From NCBI GenBank assembly GCA_013420905.1, contig JAAXNY010000005.1:4464001-4528000 (forward strand): a stretch of 64,000 bases of DNA. The letters are read 5' to 3'. Positions 10,738-23,366 of the stretch are shown here, one piece after another (the stretch's first letter is position 1; every line of letters begins with the position of its first letter). Source of the stretch: Collybia mongolica (Eukaryota; Basidiomycota; Agaricomycetes; Agaricales; Clitocybaceae). A program made the translations under genes and the position numbers. The notes beneath the pieces were generated by a model. It worked only from the letters and a program-made list of their open reading frames with translations, did not search any database and had not been told where the DNA came from.

Positions 10738-11796
10738 ATGCGACCCAAGACCTCGTCTAAATCGACCCCCCGCGCAAAACCATTAAAACTCACCAATGGC
10801 AGGTTCGTCTTTCAGCAGATAGATCAACATCCTGTTGTGACTGATGCGTTCCTATATATCCAGGGGGAGTTGGAACTCGACAAGCCGAAGGGATCGCGCG
10901 ATCATACGCATCCTAGCTACCCACGGCTTGCGCGACCTGGCGATAGCCAACCATGTTGGGTTCTCGCCTGGGACTGTTAAAAATATTCTGAAAAAGCGGT
11001 TGAATAAGTATGCGGAGGAAGACGAAAGCCGAGACTACGATTTTGTGAGTGCTGAGTTTAGAGCGGGGTATCCACCGCTGTCGTCTTCGGTAAATCCATG
11101 GTTGGATATTGGCTAGTATGATGTGTATTGATGTATCTTCTTTTTCGTAGGACAAGGAACTTGCGGAAAAGGGGAAGAAGCCGAAGGTGGAGGTAGTGGA
11201 GGTTGATATGGATAAATCATCCTCGAGACAAGTGGGTTTCTTGACCTTTTTTTCTTGTTTCCTGGAACCTGCTAACAAGATGTAGGTCTCTGCCCCTTCT
11301 TTGTCTCACGCGCGTTCAATTTCGCGTTCGGAGAGCCTGGACGTGGGTCCACCTGCCCCAGCATCAGGATCCTCAGTGAAAGGCCCTATAGTGCGAGAGC
11401 TACCACCGCGTTATGTCCACTTATTGACGACCTTGATAGAACGCATACCAAAATCGTCCCAAGATGAAATCTTCTGGAGACAAAGACGATCCGGTGCGCT
11501 ACCCCCTCGATCCGGTTGGGGAGACAGACACTTAACTAGAGATCCTACAGATCGAGGTGGATTCGCCTCAATCCGTCTTTGATTTCTTGTTACATTTAGA
11601 CCATGATCTGTCCGGGATATTCGACACGTTGAACGACCAAGACCTTGGAACGCCCGAGAAACTGTTTGCTATTGCGAGCTGGCCCGAGGAGACCCTCCAC
11701 CGGCTCTTCAGGGAAATGTTGCCGGGAATCACGATTACGCAGAGGTTCGTTCTGGTGAGGGGGTTAAAAGATCGCGTTGTGGCTGTGGAGAACTAA
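10738..11796 (+). CDS. HTH-like plus conserved C-terminal helical domain protein, tandem paralogue 3 of 4
   Basis: Exons 10738-10802, 10864-11089, 11151-11231, 11286-11390, 11440-11493 and 11551-11796 give 258 aa. The start is basic (MRPKTSSKSTPRAKPLKL). The HTH-like part is RRDRAIIRILATHG... IANHVGFSPGTVKNI, followed by EDESRDYDFV and RAGYPP. A Lys-rich segment AEKGKKPK precedes the variable linker. The C-terminal domain is VFDFLLHLDHDLSGIF, LGTPEKLFAIASWPEETLHRL and ITQRFVLVRGLKDRVV. Same orientation, about 370 bp after gene 2. No disabling change seen. Confidence 0.83.
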
Positions 11797-12643
11797 TTGT
11801 GAATTCTGTGCTTCTGTGGAGTTTGGGGGTGTGGAATGCGTGGAATTTGTAAAGTAAGCACATCTGTATCAATCAATTGTCTGTATTACCATAAAGTGGA
11901 TCCGTATCGCTCCTTTTTTTGTGAGACCCCAGGGCGCCCGGGGGAGGTTCGGATTGACAGGATTCTTCTTAGTCACGATTGTTCGTCAAGAGAACTCACA
12001 GATTATCGATCAGAACCAAGAACCTCCAAAAGGAAGGGGCCATTTTGAAAGACAGGCGATCTAGTATGACTTTATATACACCAAAGCGCGCACAACCGAT
12101 GGCGGTCTCCTGAGATTAGATTGGAGCAAAGTTATGATCGAATGCTTTGCACAAACAGTCCAACGGCATCGCGGCATGATATCGTTACTCGCTTAAGAGG
12201 ATCGGCGAGAATTTCGGATCCTGACGAAAACCAACCCAGTATCGCGTCGGATTACTTATGCATATACAGCTACGAGGCTTGTATTGCTAGCAAAAAAACT
12301 TGGCTCAGATTACTGGCCACGTTAAAACGTATGGCTGTATAGTGAACTGTACACGTGCATGCGGTCGAAAGTCCATGTTTAACAACCTTCAACCATTTCC
12401 TGGAGATACCATTGTGAGTACTCAGTCCCCGTGTTCGAAAGATCATGGGTTTGGTGTGATGCTGAACCATACCCAAAAACGCGTCAAGGTCCCGTGATAT
12501 GCGCAGTTTATCTCGGAGAAACCACTGAACCATGAGAAAGCAGGGCTGCAACAGCACGTGCGCGACTTTGTTTAACACATCCCTATCCACTTTCTGAGTT
12601 GGCCTTCAGATAGTGACTACCCCCACAACGAAGCAAGGGAAGC

Positions 12644-13816
12644 ATGAAGTATAGCGACAACGGAAAGCGACAGGCTCGTGAAGGGGGAGAAGACATGGAG
12701 GATGAAGGTCTCGAAAGTCAAGAGCGTCCTGTTGCCAAGGTTGGCGCAAAGTGAGTGAGGCACATTGTACCTACCGACATCCAGGCTTACCTCTTCATCC
12801 AAGTCCTCCCAAGAAAGGATATCCGGGGAGGCCATCGTTGACGCGCGTTGAGCGTGCAAAGATACGGATTCTCGACCGGCATGGCGTCCCGCGGGCGGTC
12901 ATCGCGACTATGATCGGCCGCTGCTCTCAGACCATTTCAAATATGCTCTTAGGGAGGAGCAAGAGAAAAAGTTATGATGATGATGACGATTATGACTACG
13001 TCGATGCCGCGTTCACGGCGAAGTTCCCGCCGGCGTCGAACCCGGTGAGTGCAAGTCCTACAAATATGACGCGTTCTGGGGCGTTCAAACGTGTAAAATA
13101 CGTTCAGGATCAGGCAGACAGCCCGGTCAACCCACAGCGCCGCATGAAACGAAGCGCTTCTTCAGAGGCTGTGCCCCTGAGCAGAGTAATGGAGGTGGGC
13201 TGCGCTTATATTATATTGATCGTTTGAAGTGATATACGAATTCCGCTATCGTACGCCAGGCCCCCACCACGACATTCACAAGGCGTATAACGCGCCAGAA
13301 AAGAAATGTGCGCACCGTCTCCGCGCATGTGCAACATACGACACCACCAAGACTGGTGCGAAAGATCACACCATTACATTTGGACGCATTCCTGATGACG
13401 TTGACGTTCATTAGGCAAACACCCAAAGTGCCTCTGCTCCTGTAGGTCGACTCTCAGAGCCCGTAAGTTAATCCTCTATTCCTCCGTAATGCTACTACCT
13501 GACGGGTTTTTATTAGATCGACCTTGTATCCGACGACGGCCGTGGGCCTCCAGACGATATCTCCACCTCCACGTCCGTAACCGACTTTCTGTCCTGTTTA
13601 GCCCATGATATCGCCTGGGTACAGAAAGACCTTGAGAAGCAAGACCTCGGCAGCATGGAGAAACTGCTGGCGATCGCCGACTGGCCAGAGGATGACTTGC
13701 ATATGATGTTCAGGGAAGCTCTTCCTGAAATAACCGTTCCCCAGAGGTTCATCCTGGTCAAAGGCCTGAAGAGACGGTATGAGGAGATAATTGGCCATGA
13801 CGCTGGGGTGTTGTGA
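12644..13816 (+). CDS. HTH-like plus conserved C-terminal helical domain protein, divergent tandem paralogue 4 of 4
   Basis: Exons 12644-12750, 12804-13044, 13108-13194, 13260-13355, 13415-13462 and 13517-13816 give 292 aa. The N-terminus carries an acidic stretch, then KKGYPGRPSLTRVERAKIRILDRHG, and an HTH-like IATMIGRCSQTISNM. In place of the EDESQDYDFV motif there is an Asp run (SYDDDDDYDYVDAAF), then TAKFPP. The C-terminal domain is kept: VTDFLSCLAHDI, LGSMEKLLAIADWPEDDLHMMF and VPQRFILVKGLKRR. It is the most diverged copy but keeps the six-exon plan, including the GTGCGA intron (13356-13414). It lies about 850 bp after gene 3, further than the other spacings. Confidence 0.8.
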
Positions 13817-15372
13817 TTAGTGTATGTGTTTGGTTGATCTTGTGTGTACTTGCTTATTACTTTCTTGTATAAATTCCTCCCCGTCCCCCCGCAGATACGG
13901 TTCGAACGACATGTTACTGGAGATACCTGGAGATATTCGGACTCTATTAGTTGTGTAGTTTATATGGAGTACTTGGAAATCGTTCATAGTGGAATTTGAA
14001 TGTAACACAGGGTTGACGCCTGTTCAGTTGTAGCACTGGGTGAATTATGGTTGTGTACTTCACTGTGACGCTATCTATGGTAGGGATGGTGACGTTAAGG
14101 TTGCTAAACTGCGCCACCACACCTATTTGAAATCCGCTGCAATGATTGTTTTATTCCCGGGTCCCACAGACCAGGTGAGTAAGCATCTTTCTGGGTTCAT
14201 CAATGCACGTACCACGTAGTATCCATATTCAATACGCTGTCCGGGAATATCACTACAAAGATCTTCACATCCACAGCAAAATTTGTAGCTCATCGCTACG
14301 GGTCCTGTGGCGTCAATGAGATTCCCGGGCATATAGCGCCAAGCGATCTTCCAAACCCGCCTCAACAGACTGCGCGACTAAAAATAGACTAATAACACCA
14401 GAAGCCCAGAGTTCGCCCATAATGGGATCACGTCGGATTTGCGCAGGGTCACTTTTACGGGAGGCTAAAGCTGTATAGCGTTGTGAAGTTATGAATGTAA
14501 GGACTTCGGCGAGGCTGATTAAAATTTACCGCGATTCAGTTGAATTGTGGAGGGGAAATACTTAGGAATGGGATTTCCGGATTCCGGGTATCGCTTGACA
14601 TCCTCGAGCCCTTTTTACAGCTTTCGAAATCTGACCATCAAGGCCCATGAGTATTGATGGAGCAGCGACGGTATCAAATAGGAAATAATATTGTTGCATA
14701 CTAGTAGCTTATGTGTTCGGGGCTGTGATGATGGATTTGAGAATTCCGAGCAAGGGCCGTATATCACTGGTCCGTGAGATAATACCTGGGCAGACCCACC
14801 GCAAATGGAAGCTAAAGCTTTTATGATTCACTCTTACTGAAGTTGTACTTGAGAATGGTAAGAAGGACTAGAGTACAAGGCTTGCTGTGCCAAAAGGTAC
14901 CTTTGTCAACAAAAAATCAAATGAACTTACAAGGAGATACTAGCAGCATGTAGGTCACCTGCCTTTTATATATTCACTAGACTCGTTGCAACTCGCTTTT
15001 CTCGTCAGGCTGTGGGCATTCAGACTTCATATGGGTGTAGATCTTCGGAAAAGCCTTGCGGCGGTTGCATCGGAAGCGATATAACCGCTCATGGGTGGAT
15101 GTAAGTCCGAAGTCGTTGAGTTTGGAATCGAGGCACATTATCCCCCAATCAAAGTTTTCCCACGCAACATAATCGTATCAATTATGAATAACGCATGCCG
15201 TGCACAGCGCGAACATTCACCAACGATTTCTATCAGACTACTATCCATCATGCTGATATTGATATTCTTGGCCCGGAAGATTCCCCCAGGAGTAAAGTCG
15301 GCTTGATACCGTGAGTATTTAATCCTAGCATCATAATGTATTCAGCGCCTAATACCAAACTCACTCATCACA
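13817..15372. other. Intergenic, no gene recognised
   Basis: About 1.5 kb between the array and the flavoprotein gene. The longest open frame (14123-14365, minus, 80 codons) shows no domain and no splice partners. I see nothing else here. Confidence 0.5.
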
Positions 15373-17959
15373 ATGTCGCCTATAACAGAAACGGACGTCC
15401 TTATCGCTGGAGCAGGACCAGCAGGGTTGTTTACAGCGCTCTGTCTTACCCGACTCGGAATCAAGGTAAAGATAGTTGAACAAAGGTGAGTATGTGGTTC
15501 ATATCCGGACTTCTTTTTGCTGGATGCCGTTTTCATTCTTTCCAGAATTCCTGGTGAGGCCGCAGGGCAAGCGGACGGGATCCAATCACGCACAGTAGAA
15601 ATGTGGGACAGCGTCGGGATGGGTGGTAGACTTAGACAGCTTGGGCAGATCGTGTATCAACTGGCAAGTCGGGCGCATTACTGCGGACGCTATGACGAGA
15701 TTCATTTACGCTCCCTCGTAGGCTACCTACAATCCAAACGAACAAAACGATGGAATAAAGGTGAGTGTTCAGAAGGGTACTTGTATGGTGAGCATGATAA
15801 CAATATTTTTTAGGCTGCTAACAAGGTCCTGAATGTACCTCTGGAATCTGCCCGGTATCAATATGAGGTATTATGGTCGTTTTCTCTGTTGTACATTGTT
15901 TGAAGCGGTACAACAGCTAATGCTAGACGCCAAAAATATAGAAGAAATTATGAGAAATGCCTTATCTGATGCGAACGTTCACGTAGAGCAGCCGTGCGTA
16001 TTGTCGAAGCTTGAGACCTTTGCAGAAGGTGATTATCCCGTTAAGGTCGGTTTGGTCCCGCTTTCCGGATAAAGTGTTACTGGATTGACAACACGGAAAC
16101 AGGTTGAATGCGTTCATTTCAACCAGGATAGACTGGCTGCTTCAATATTCCCATCGTATGCAAGGGAGAAAGCAGCTACTGACGAATTTCTCGTCGATCA
16201 TGTGGAAACCATTCGCGCCCGATATTTAATAGGATGCGACGGTTAGTCAAATGTTAAATTGTCCATTTGACCATAAATTTCAACAGACACCGTAGGTGCA
16301 CATTCATGGGTGCGCCAGCAATGTGGGATCGTGATGGAAGGGACGATGCACGGTAGGTTCTCCATACTGATATCATTTTTCGTTTAAAAGCACTGAGGCC
16401 TTTCCCAGGTCTTACCTATGGCGTGATTGATTTCACACCTGTGACAAATTTCCCCACTTGCCATGCGAAGAATCTCATCCAGTCTCCTTCGGTAGGCGTG
16501 CTCGGTGTCAGTCCATTTTTCTTGTTATCCTGATGTTGCTAAAACCTGACGATGAAAGCATAGTACATCCCGAAACCTAACAATACTGCACGTCTATACA
16601 AGTTATTGAGAGATCCTGCCATCATTGAAGACTTCGACAAGAGCTCGGAGAAAGAACGAGCAAGAAAACTTTCTCAGGTTCGTAGGTTTAACCTTTAATA
16701 TCTTATATTATCGACTGCGGAACAGATCATCACTACTGGATTCTCTCCATACGACATGAGCGTTGAGAATGTTACATGGTGTAATGTTTACAAAGGTACC
16801 TGGATCGCAGAAGCGTTATATCTACCCTAACTATGTGTACCCAGTTTCGCAACGTGTTGCTTCCCGATACTCTCACAATGGACGTATCTTCATTGCAGGA
16901 GACGCATGTGAGAGTCCTCCACATGCAGTTGAAAGGTCGAATACGAAAGATTTATCCAGGCCACACCCATTCTGCGAATGCAGGACAGGGCGCTAACGTG
17001 TCTATGGCGGATGCGTATAACTTATGTGAGCTCATTTTTGGAGGTATGAACTCGCCTCAAATCTATACTGTACAGCCTGGAAATTAGCACATGTGATTCG
17101 CGGGTGGGCGAACAAGGCCATACTCGATACTTATGAGCTCGAGCGCCGCCCATACAGTCTAGAACTCCTAGAATTAGATAAGGATATAGAGAAGCTCCTT
17201 TCCCCCGAATCGCTTGTTCCGGACGAATATGCAAAGTATGTAAAACCATGTGCTGTTCTGCACGGTCTCACATTGTACCAATAGATTATGGCATCGCCAG
17301 CTCTTGTTCATAACGTGGGTTCTCATCCGCCATAACCCACCCCTCGTACTCACTCTGCTATAGTGGCCTTGGGTTACAATACAAATCGCCGCTAATCGTT
17401 CCAGAGCGCTTCCAAGACATCATAACTGGTGTGACAATTGGCCAGCGCTTTCCGCCCACCGAGGTCCTTCGTTACGGAGATTGGGCGCCATGCAATACAC
17501 TCGACATTATCGGTTACACCATGAAGTTCAAGCTCGTCGTGTTTGCGGGAGATACCACACAGCCCCACATGATGCAAGCCTGTGTAGACTTCATCGATGA
17601 ATTAGGTGAAGCACCGCACTTCCGGGAGACTGTTGAAATATCCGTAATCCTATGCGTTGAGAAAGAAGAATCGGCTGCCGGCTACATCCAGATGAAGGAG
17701 GGTACTATTGACAACTGGTGCGGTTCATGATACTGCAATCACAGATGTAATAAATTGACTACTCTACAGCGTCTTCATTGATGATGGTATCGATTCCGCG
17801 CGGCAACCGGGCATTGTACATAAGACCTTGGGAGTGTCACCGGATTCGGGGGCCGCAGTGCTTGTTCGTCCAGATGGACATGTCGCGATGGTTATTCCAG
17901 TCTCTAGGGATAAAGTTTACTTGCTGAAGGAATATCTGTCGTCCTTGCGATCATCGTGA
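15373..17959 (+). CDS. Phenol 2-monooxygenase-like FAD-dependent aromatic hydroxylase
   Basis: A gene with many short introns. It opens MSPITETDVLIAGAGPAGLF, the FAD-binding GxGxxG at residues 13-18. The order of the aromatic hydroxylase fold follows: QADGIQSRTVEMWDSVG, TYNPNEQNDGIK, YLIGCDGAHSWVR (DG motif), and GRIFIAGDAC joined across an intron to HTHSANAGQGANVSMADAYNL (GD motif), then a WANKAILDTYELERRP helix. The last third (ITGVTIGQRFPPTEV... FKLVVFAGD... VLVRPDGHVAMV) matches the thioredoxin-like C-terminal domain of phenol 2-monooxygenases. These enzymes use NADPH and O2 to ortho-hydroxylate phenols to catechols. No frame break was needed. The junctions around 15640-15725 and 17240-17380 are the least certain. 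It converges on an oxidoreductase gene. Confidence 0.85.
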
Positions 17960-18746
17960 GCCGCGCTGTGGTAGAGACTTTATCATCGTGTATCCCAGTC
18001 CGTAGGCCGAGTTGTCCTTGTAAATGTTTTATTCGGCCGCCTTTTTTTCTGATCGAGGCATCATTCATTGCGTCGTTAGGAAGTACTTGGATAACTTGAG
18101 GTAAATTGCGCTTAGAGGCTCCGAACCAATGACACTACACATTGAGCCATGTTGTGTACCACTCGAACCTGGCTCCATCTCGGGGACTTTGTACGGAATC
18201 CTTGTGCGGGGGTCATAAAGTCTTCTGGACACCAATCATACCCGATTTAACGACGCAAGATACCCGAAAGACTAAGGTCAGACCATACACCTATACGGAT
18301 TCAACAGCCCAGCAGTTGGAAATATCAGTTTGGAGTTTGTCAGGTCCAGCTAACTACATATTGTGTTCCACAGAGACAGGCACTCACGGATGAGACCAGA
18401 TGTCATAAAACCGGAGGGACGAATGTGAACAGCAAAACATGGCAAGAATACAACCCCAGAACCATCATAGTTAGTACGCCACTTCATTGAAAGTGCTCAA
18501 TTACCACGTCCAATTGTCAATACTAACATATTGACACTAACAACGCTTCTGAGGGTAGCGAAAGTTGGTTGTATTGGTCCAGTCGTACTTGCCGTTTAGA
18601 TTTTATGGGAAGTCTTACCTTTTAGGCGGGCTCCCACGTCTGATGCAAACCCAGACTCCCCATGTCGCCGTTGGCTAGCGCCGTCCGACAATGTGAACCG
18701 TGGCAAAAGGAAAACAAAACGAATTACCATGTTTCAGGTTTTGTAC
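17960..18746. other. Convergent intergenic region, no gene recognised
   Basis: This lies between the 3' ends of the hydroxylase and the oxidoreductase. The open frame at 18142-18393 has no recognisable content. It probably holds both 3' UTRs. Confidence 0.45.
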
Positions 18747-20332
18747 TCAGACATTGGGCGCAAAGGAAGCCCACACTAAGGGAGAGTGTGCATGAGCCAC
18801 TATCGCGTCCGCGAGGGGTAGGAAATGACAGCATCGACGGACCGTGGTGTAGATAGTATCTATCGTACGCATAGATGCAATCGAGTCCTCCGCGGTGCGC
18901 CACGCCTGGGGCGTGCGCCCATGCACCTTGTCCACAAAGGCTTCCAATTGGTACCTATACCTGCACGACACAAGTCAATAAACAATCAAACGAAAACACA
19001 CCCAGAAAATCATGTAGTACTAACGCAGACCACCATTCCTCGCCTATCCCATCCTCCGGCTTGTACGCCTTCTCGACGCGTGCACTCCCGCGTTTCGGGA
19101 TAACTCTGATGGAGTGCCAGATGTGCGGGACGACATAGTTGGTGATCTCGACCGCGCCCTCCTCGCACTCGACGCGGAGGACCATCTTGAGTCGCTGAGG
19201 GAGGAGCCTGAACGGGCCCCACCAATCTATGTCGGAGTCCGTGATGATCACGGCGGGAAGCGCGCCGAAGTGCATGTGAGCCTCGATCCGCCGGTCGACA
19301 TTTTCCGAGCGACGGATTACCTCTGCGCTCTCGACGTCTGCTTCGGCGGACGAGAGGTAGCGCATGCAGTTGATCGGGTACGCTGCGGGTGTCGGGCAGT
19401 GAGTGCAGCGTAAGGGATGGAGTTGATAAGACGAAAGGTAACTGTGACTCACGGCCCATGTCCATGAGCGTGCCGCCTCCAAGGCTGTAGTCGTACCGGA
19501 TGTCGTTCTTCTTGAAAAAGATATTGCCCCAGATGCCGAAGTGGGCGTACATTGAGACCATCTTTCCCAATGAGCCCTCGTCGATGATGGCTTTAACTCT
19601 TTGGATAGCGGGATGGAACCTGCATTAAAGCGGGTGGGTATCAGCGAAGAACGTAGGTAGGGCATACATCTCCCCGAGAGTGGGATAGATGAAGAGCTCA
19701 CCTCACTTGCCACGCCTCCAGAAGGACCAAGCCCTTCTCCTGCGCGAAGTCGAACATCTTTTTCGTTTCTTCCTCGTTGTTAGCCATAGGCTTCTCGCAG
19801 AGCACGTGCTTGCCCGCTTGGAGGGCTCTCATGGTCCATTCGAAATGGAGACTATTTGGGAGCTAATGTTGTCCATGGGCATGTGAGAAATGGTGAACGT
19901 GGAATAGCACGGTCCTTACACCAATATAGACTGCATCAATATCGGCGTCATCTAGAAGGTCTAAGGGTCACATTAGATGTGTCGGTTAAATTATAGCCAA
20001 CTGTGAGGACAAAGATAAACCTTGGTACGCGTTCGAACCACCATACGATTTTGCAATGCCCCAATTTTCCGCAAACTCGTCCGCACGTTGCTGGCTTCGC
20101 GCAGCAATGGCTATGACTTCGACCCCCTCGTGGCACCACGCGGGCTTCACAATGGCGTCTGGGGCGATGCGGGCTGCGCTGATGACACCGAAACGGAGAG
20201 GGTTGGATAATTTGGCTACATGAGGTGGGCTGTATCCCTGTTTGTCGTGATAATTCAGCCAAGAGTCAAGGAAGTCTAGAGTATACTACATGCCTTGCTG
20301 AAGCGCCTGATGGCGGAGACGAGAGATAGCAT
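18747..20332 (-). CDS. Gfo/Idh/MocA family oxidoreductase (D-xylose/dihydrodiol dehydrogenase-like)
   Basis: Read on the minus strand from an ATG at 20332 through several exons. The N-terminal Rossmann fold begins [20 protein letters not shown], then [22 protein letters not shown]. Next comes [20 protein letters not shown] and the family signature [21 protein letters not shown], whose EKP lysine is catalytic in this family. The second domain includes [41 protein letters not shown] (tetrahydrodipicolinate-reductase-like half) and [18 protein letters not shown]. Members reduce or oxidise sugars or trans-dihydrodiols with NADP(H); the substrate cannot be read from sequence. The first exon (possible GC-AG splice) and the C-terminal end are uncertain. 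It may belong with the neighbouring phenol hydroxylase in aromatic metabolism, but that is inference from position. Confidence 0.82.
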
Positions 20333-21608
20333 TGGAGTCTATGCTTGGGGTGGGTGTGGTGGATGTGAGACAGAGTGTAGAGTGTGGTGTGAGTTTAAGA
20401 GGCAACAGCAATTCTACAGCGAAATAGCTGGGACTGATGAATCAGACTGAGTCTCACATCTACTGAAGTGTATTGAAGCATAATTCAAATTTGATGGTAG
20501 CAGAATTACTTATGTGCCGTCGGCGCTTGGGCATTATCAGATCACACAAATTTGAAATCCCGCAACGGCCCCACGGCAACTCAAGCATTTACTTGAAACT
20601 CTACAACTTTTCTCGGACTGTCCTCAGAGGTGCAAATGCAGCTCAATTTTTGCACCGTAAGTCTCTGTTGCATTGTTCCGCAAGAGGCGCCGGGAAATAT
20701 CTCTGGTTCCATACCGACGAACTGTCTCGTCGTCACCTCCAGATACCATATGCATGTATATTTTCCTCCTTTTTTTTTGCAGTATCAGAAGCCGTATGGC
20801 GAGGACGACAAAGGTATACGTGTTTGTCTGATGTATGGTTCGAATTATCGGTGAAGTCTAGCGCAACAGAACGGGATGGTTGTATCTGAGCCAGGTGCGC
20901 CATATCGTCTACTTTGTCCAAAATGAAATTGATGTTTTCGATTCTCGTGTTGTACACCTGGAAGTACTGCACACCCAGTTTCGACTTTTCGGGGTTCAGC
21001 CATAAATCCAAAGTCTCATCGCCTCCAGCAGCCAGGCCTCTAAACCCTTCGCCGGTGCCTATCTTTCCGGGTCAGTCCAGCAGGAATTGTGTCAGCATCC
21101 ACCGAATGCTGCGGCCGGCATGTTCGCTCAACTCCAATAAGCCGTCTATAAAACATCCGTTCCTGGACCCCCTGGCAGGAAACGCTGCCCATCAACATTC
21201 AGTAACATCCATGATCGACACTGCCATCTTGTGCCGCACACTCTTTGTTATATGCTCTCCCCAGCCCTCGGTGTGTCTTTTCGTTTCACGTTGGGATTAA
21301 ATAGTGAAATTCATGAAGAGCCTAGTCTTTATATATGTTCTTGGTGTAATAGAGATTTCCCCGCCATGCCGTCGATGAACCATTGGTAAGGGTATTAACC
21401 GTCTCCGTGGCGAATTTGTCGTATATTTTGTAGGAGGTTATTGTTCAGCAAGCTCCGTGATATTCTTGTAGTAGCGAAAGTCGCCCACCCACGCTTCTCA
21501 CACTATTCAGGTGGGAGCTCTCAGCTCAAGGATAAAATCAGAACAAGAAAACAAGCACATTTTCGCACCCAAACGCGTCATCACCACAAGATTTACACCT
21601 CGGTCCGT
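20333..21608. other. Intergenic, no gene recognised
   Basis: Frames at 20473-20889 and 20914-21300 are open on the plus strand but show no conserved pattern. Probably the promoter side of the oxidoreductase gene plus spacer. Confidence 0.4.
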
Positions 21609-22115
21609 TCAACTCAAATCACAGGCAGCAGTAGCACTTCCGAAGAAGCTCTTCATCGCGAATCGGACCTCGAGCTCGTAACACGCGACCTGGACATCCT
21701 CGGAGGGCAGAGTTTCGCTCCTCATGCGTCTGGTAAACTTGGCTACAACTGGATCAGATTCAAGAACGATGTGAATCGGAGATCCAGGTGCTACGGGACC
21801 CGACGGGGCGTATTCTGCGGCCGCGCTTGACCAGAACGTCCGCCGAGGGCTTTTGGCGTCGTTTTCTGTGTTGTCAATCGCGTCGCGCAGTGTGCGTTCA
21901 ATCGGGGGGACCGTTTCGTTGAGCGCGTAGAGAAAGCGACGTCCTTCTAAGTGACCGTACGTGTATTTCGACGCGAGGAACCATCTGCGTTTGCGTTTAG
22001 TAAATGGAACACTGTCCGTGCGCTTACGCACTTGTTCTTATGTCATGGTAGGGTCATTGGGATGCCACGTGCATGTTGGGAAGTAAATTCGACTGGCGTC
22101 AAGCTCGGACATCAT
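21609..22115 (-). CDS. Small conserved hypothetical protein with a reading-frame problem
   Basis: A minus-strand segment begins MMSELDASRIYFPTC and WHPNDPTMT, then hits TAA. Further on, WFLASKYTYGHLEGRRFLY, IERTLRDAIDN, GSPIHIVLESDPVVAKF and YELEVRFAMKSFFGSATAACDLS reads as one well-formed protein ending at 21609. A plausible intron (GTAAGC...ACTAAAC...CGCAG) lies between but leaves the halves out of phase. So this is either a recent pseudogene or uses a splice I could not place. No function recognised. Confidence 0.45.
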
Positions 22116-23366
22116 GGGAATGGTTGGAGTTGTTGTTGGATGAGATAAACTCGGAAGAGTACAAATATTGGGCATATATGCCAAGATGGCCACCGCCACC
22201 ATGCTCTGTACGTGGGGTTCAACCTTCAGTCAGCACTTGATATCCCGAAGTTACCATCAAAGTTGGTCCAGCTGGCTTCGAAATGGCCCCCATTATGGAT
22301 GTAAAGCCAGGTTCAGCAAATCTCAACAGTATCAAAACTTAAAAGGTAGGCCTAACCTTACGATTGCATAGATGCTGTTAGTACCCATCTGACCTGATTA
22401 TCTCGCTATACTCCACCCGATCAAGCCGAGTGGTCCTCTAATAATAGGATCCATCGTCGCTGGCTGTACCCTTCCTTTACAACCTTTCCTTCTGTTCTGC
22501 AACTTACAACTTTGCATATTCCGATTCGCTCGTTACTACCCGAAATGTCTAGGTCGGAAAGTCTATCCCCCAACTTGCTGCTGCGCAATTGCCATGCGGA
22601 CCGCGTGGGAAAACGTGTGCATCGGGAGATTGCGATTAAATACGGTGTCGCGCGTGCCATGCTTCTACTTCGCAATTGTGCGTGTCAGGGGCACCAGCAC
22701 GCCCTTCACAGGAAGGGTCATTTTTGGGCCCCTACGAGCTGTGGGCGGCCGTGCGCCTGGCGACAAGCGGTTCAAAAGTTTACAGATGCAGCTCTCGTTG
22801 ATCGAGTCAGACGTAGGACGTGCATGGAAGCGGAGCGCCCAAGGTGTTGGGTTTACTGCACGTGAACTATCTCGCCATGTCGCCAGGGAGATCACTCTAT
22901 TCCATACTTACATGTTGCTGTTCAGACCTACTAGGCTCAATTTTTGGAGCCAAATTACGACAGTAAACAATTTTCGTTTGTGCTAGAAATCCTATACAGT
23001 TGACGCCTCAAGGAAAATCGGTATCAATCGAATATTCACTTATATTATTCCAACGATCTATATAGTATTGCCTTTTGATTTCTTTCCGTTTCGTAATCTC
23101 GAGTCCGCCATGGTCAGGGTTGGTATACTAATTGGGTGTGTATTTATTGCACAGCCACATTACTCATCTAAACCCCCATGTTCACATCCTGAAATGCACA
23201 CCTCATGTTTTAACAGCTAGTTTTAGTTTGTGGTTTCCCGGGCATTGCCTGCTTTCCTACTAAGTTCCACCAAACCCACTAAATACCGAGCAGGCCACCG
23301 GACTAGACGTGTATAAAAAGGACGGGAGAATTCACGGCTTTATCACAATTTGACAGTTCCTGGCGT
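22116..23366. other. Intergenic, no gene recognised
   Basis: The overlapping open frames at 22512-22986 contain no motif I recognise and lack convincing splice partners. The last 150 bp is presumably the promoter of the DUF1399-type gene. Confidence 0.4.

Noticed and set aside
14123..14365. 80-codon minus-strand frame between the array and the hydroxylase
   Set aside because: No recognisable content, and the region lacks other gene signals.
20473..21300. Two 130-codon plus-strand frames
   Set aside because: Composition and lack of any conserved pattern look like chance.
22512..22986. Overlapping 117- and 130-codon frames
   Set aside because: No motif, no splice partner and no paralogue in the window.
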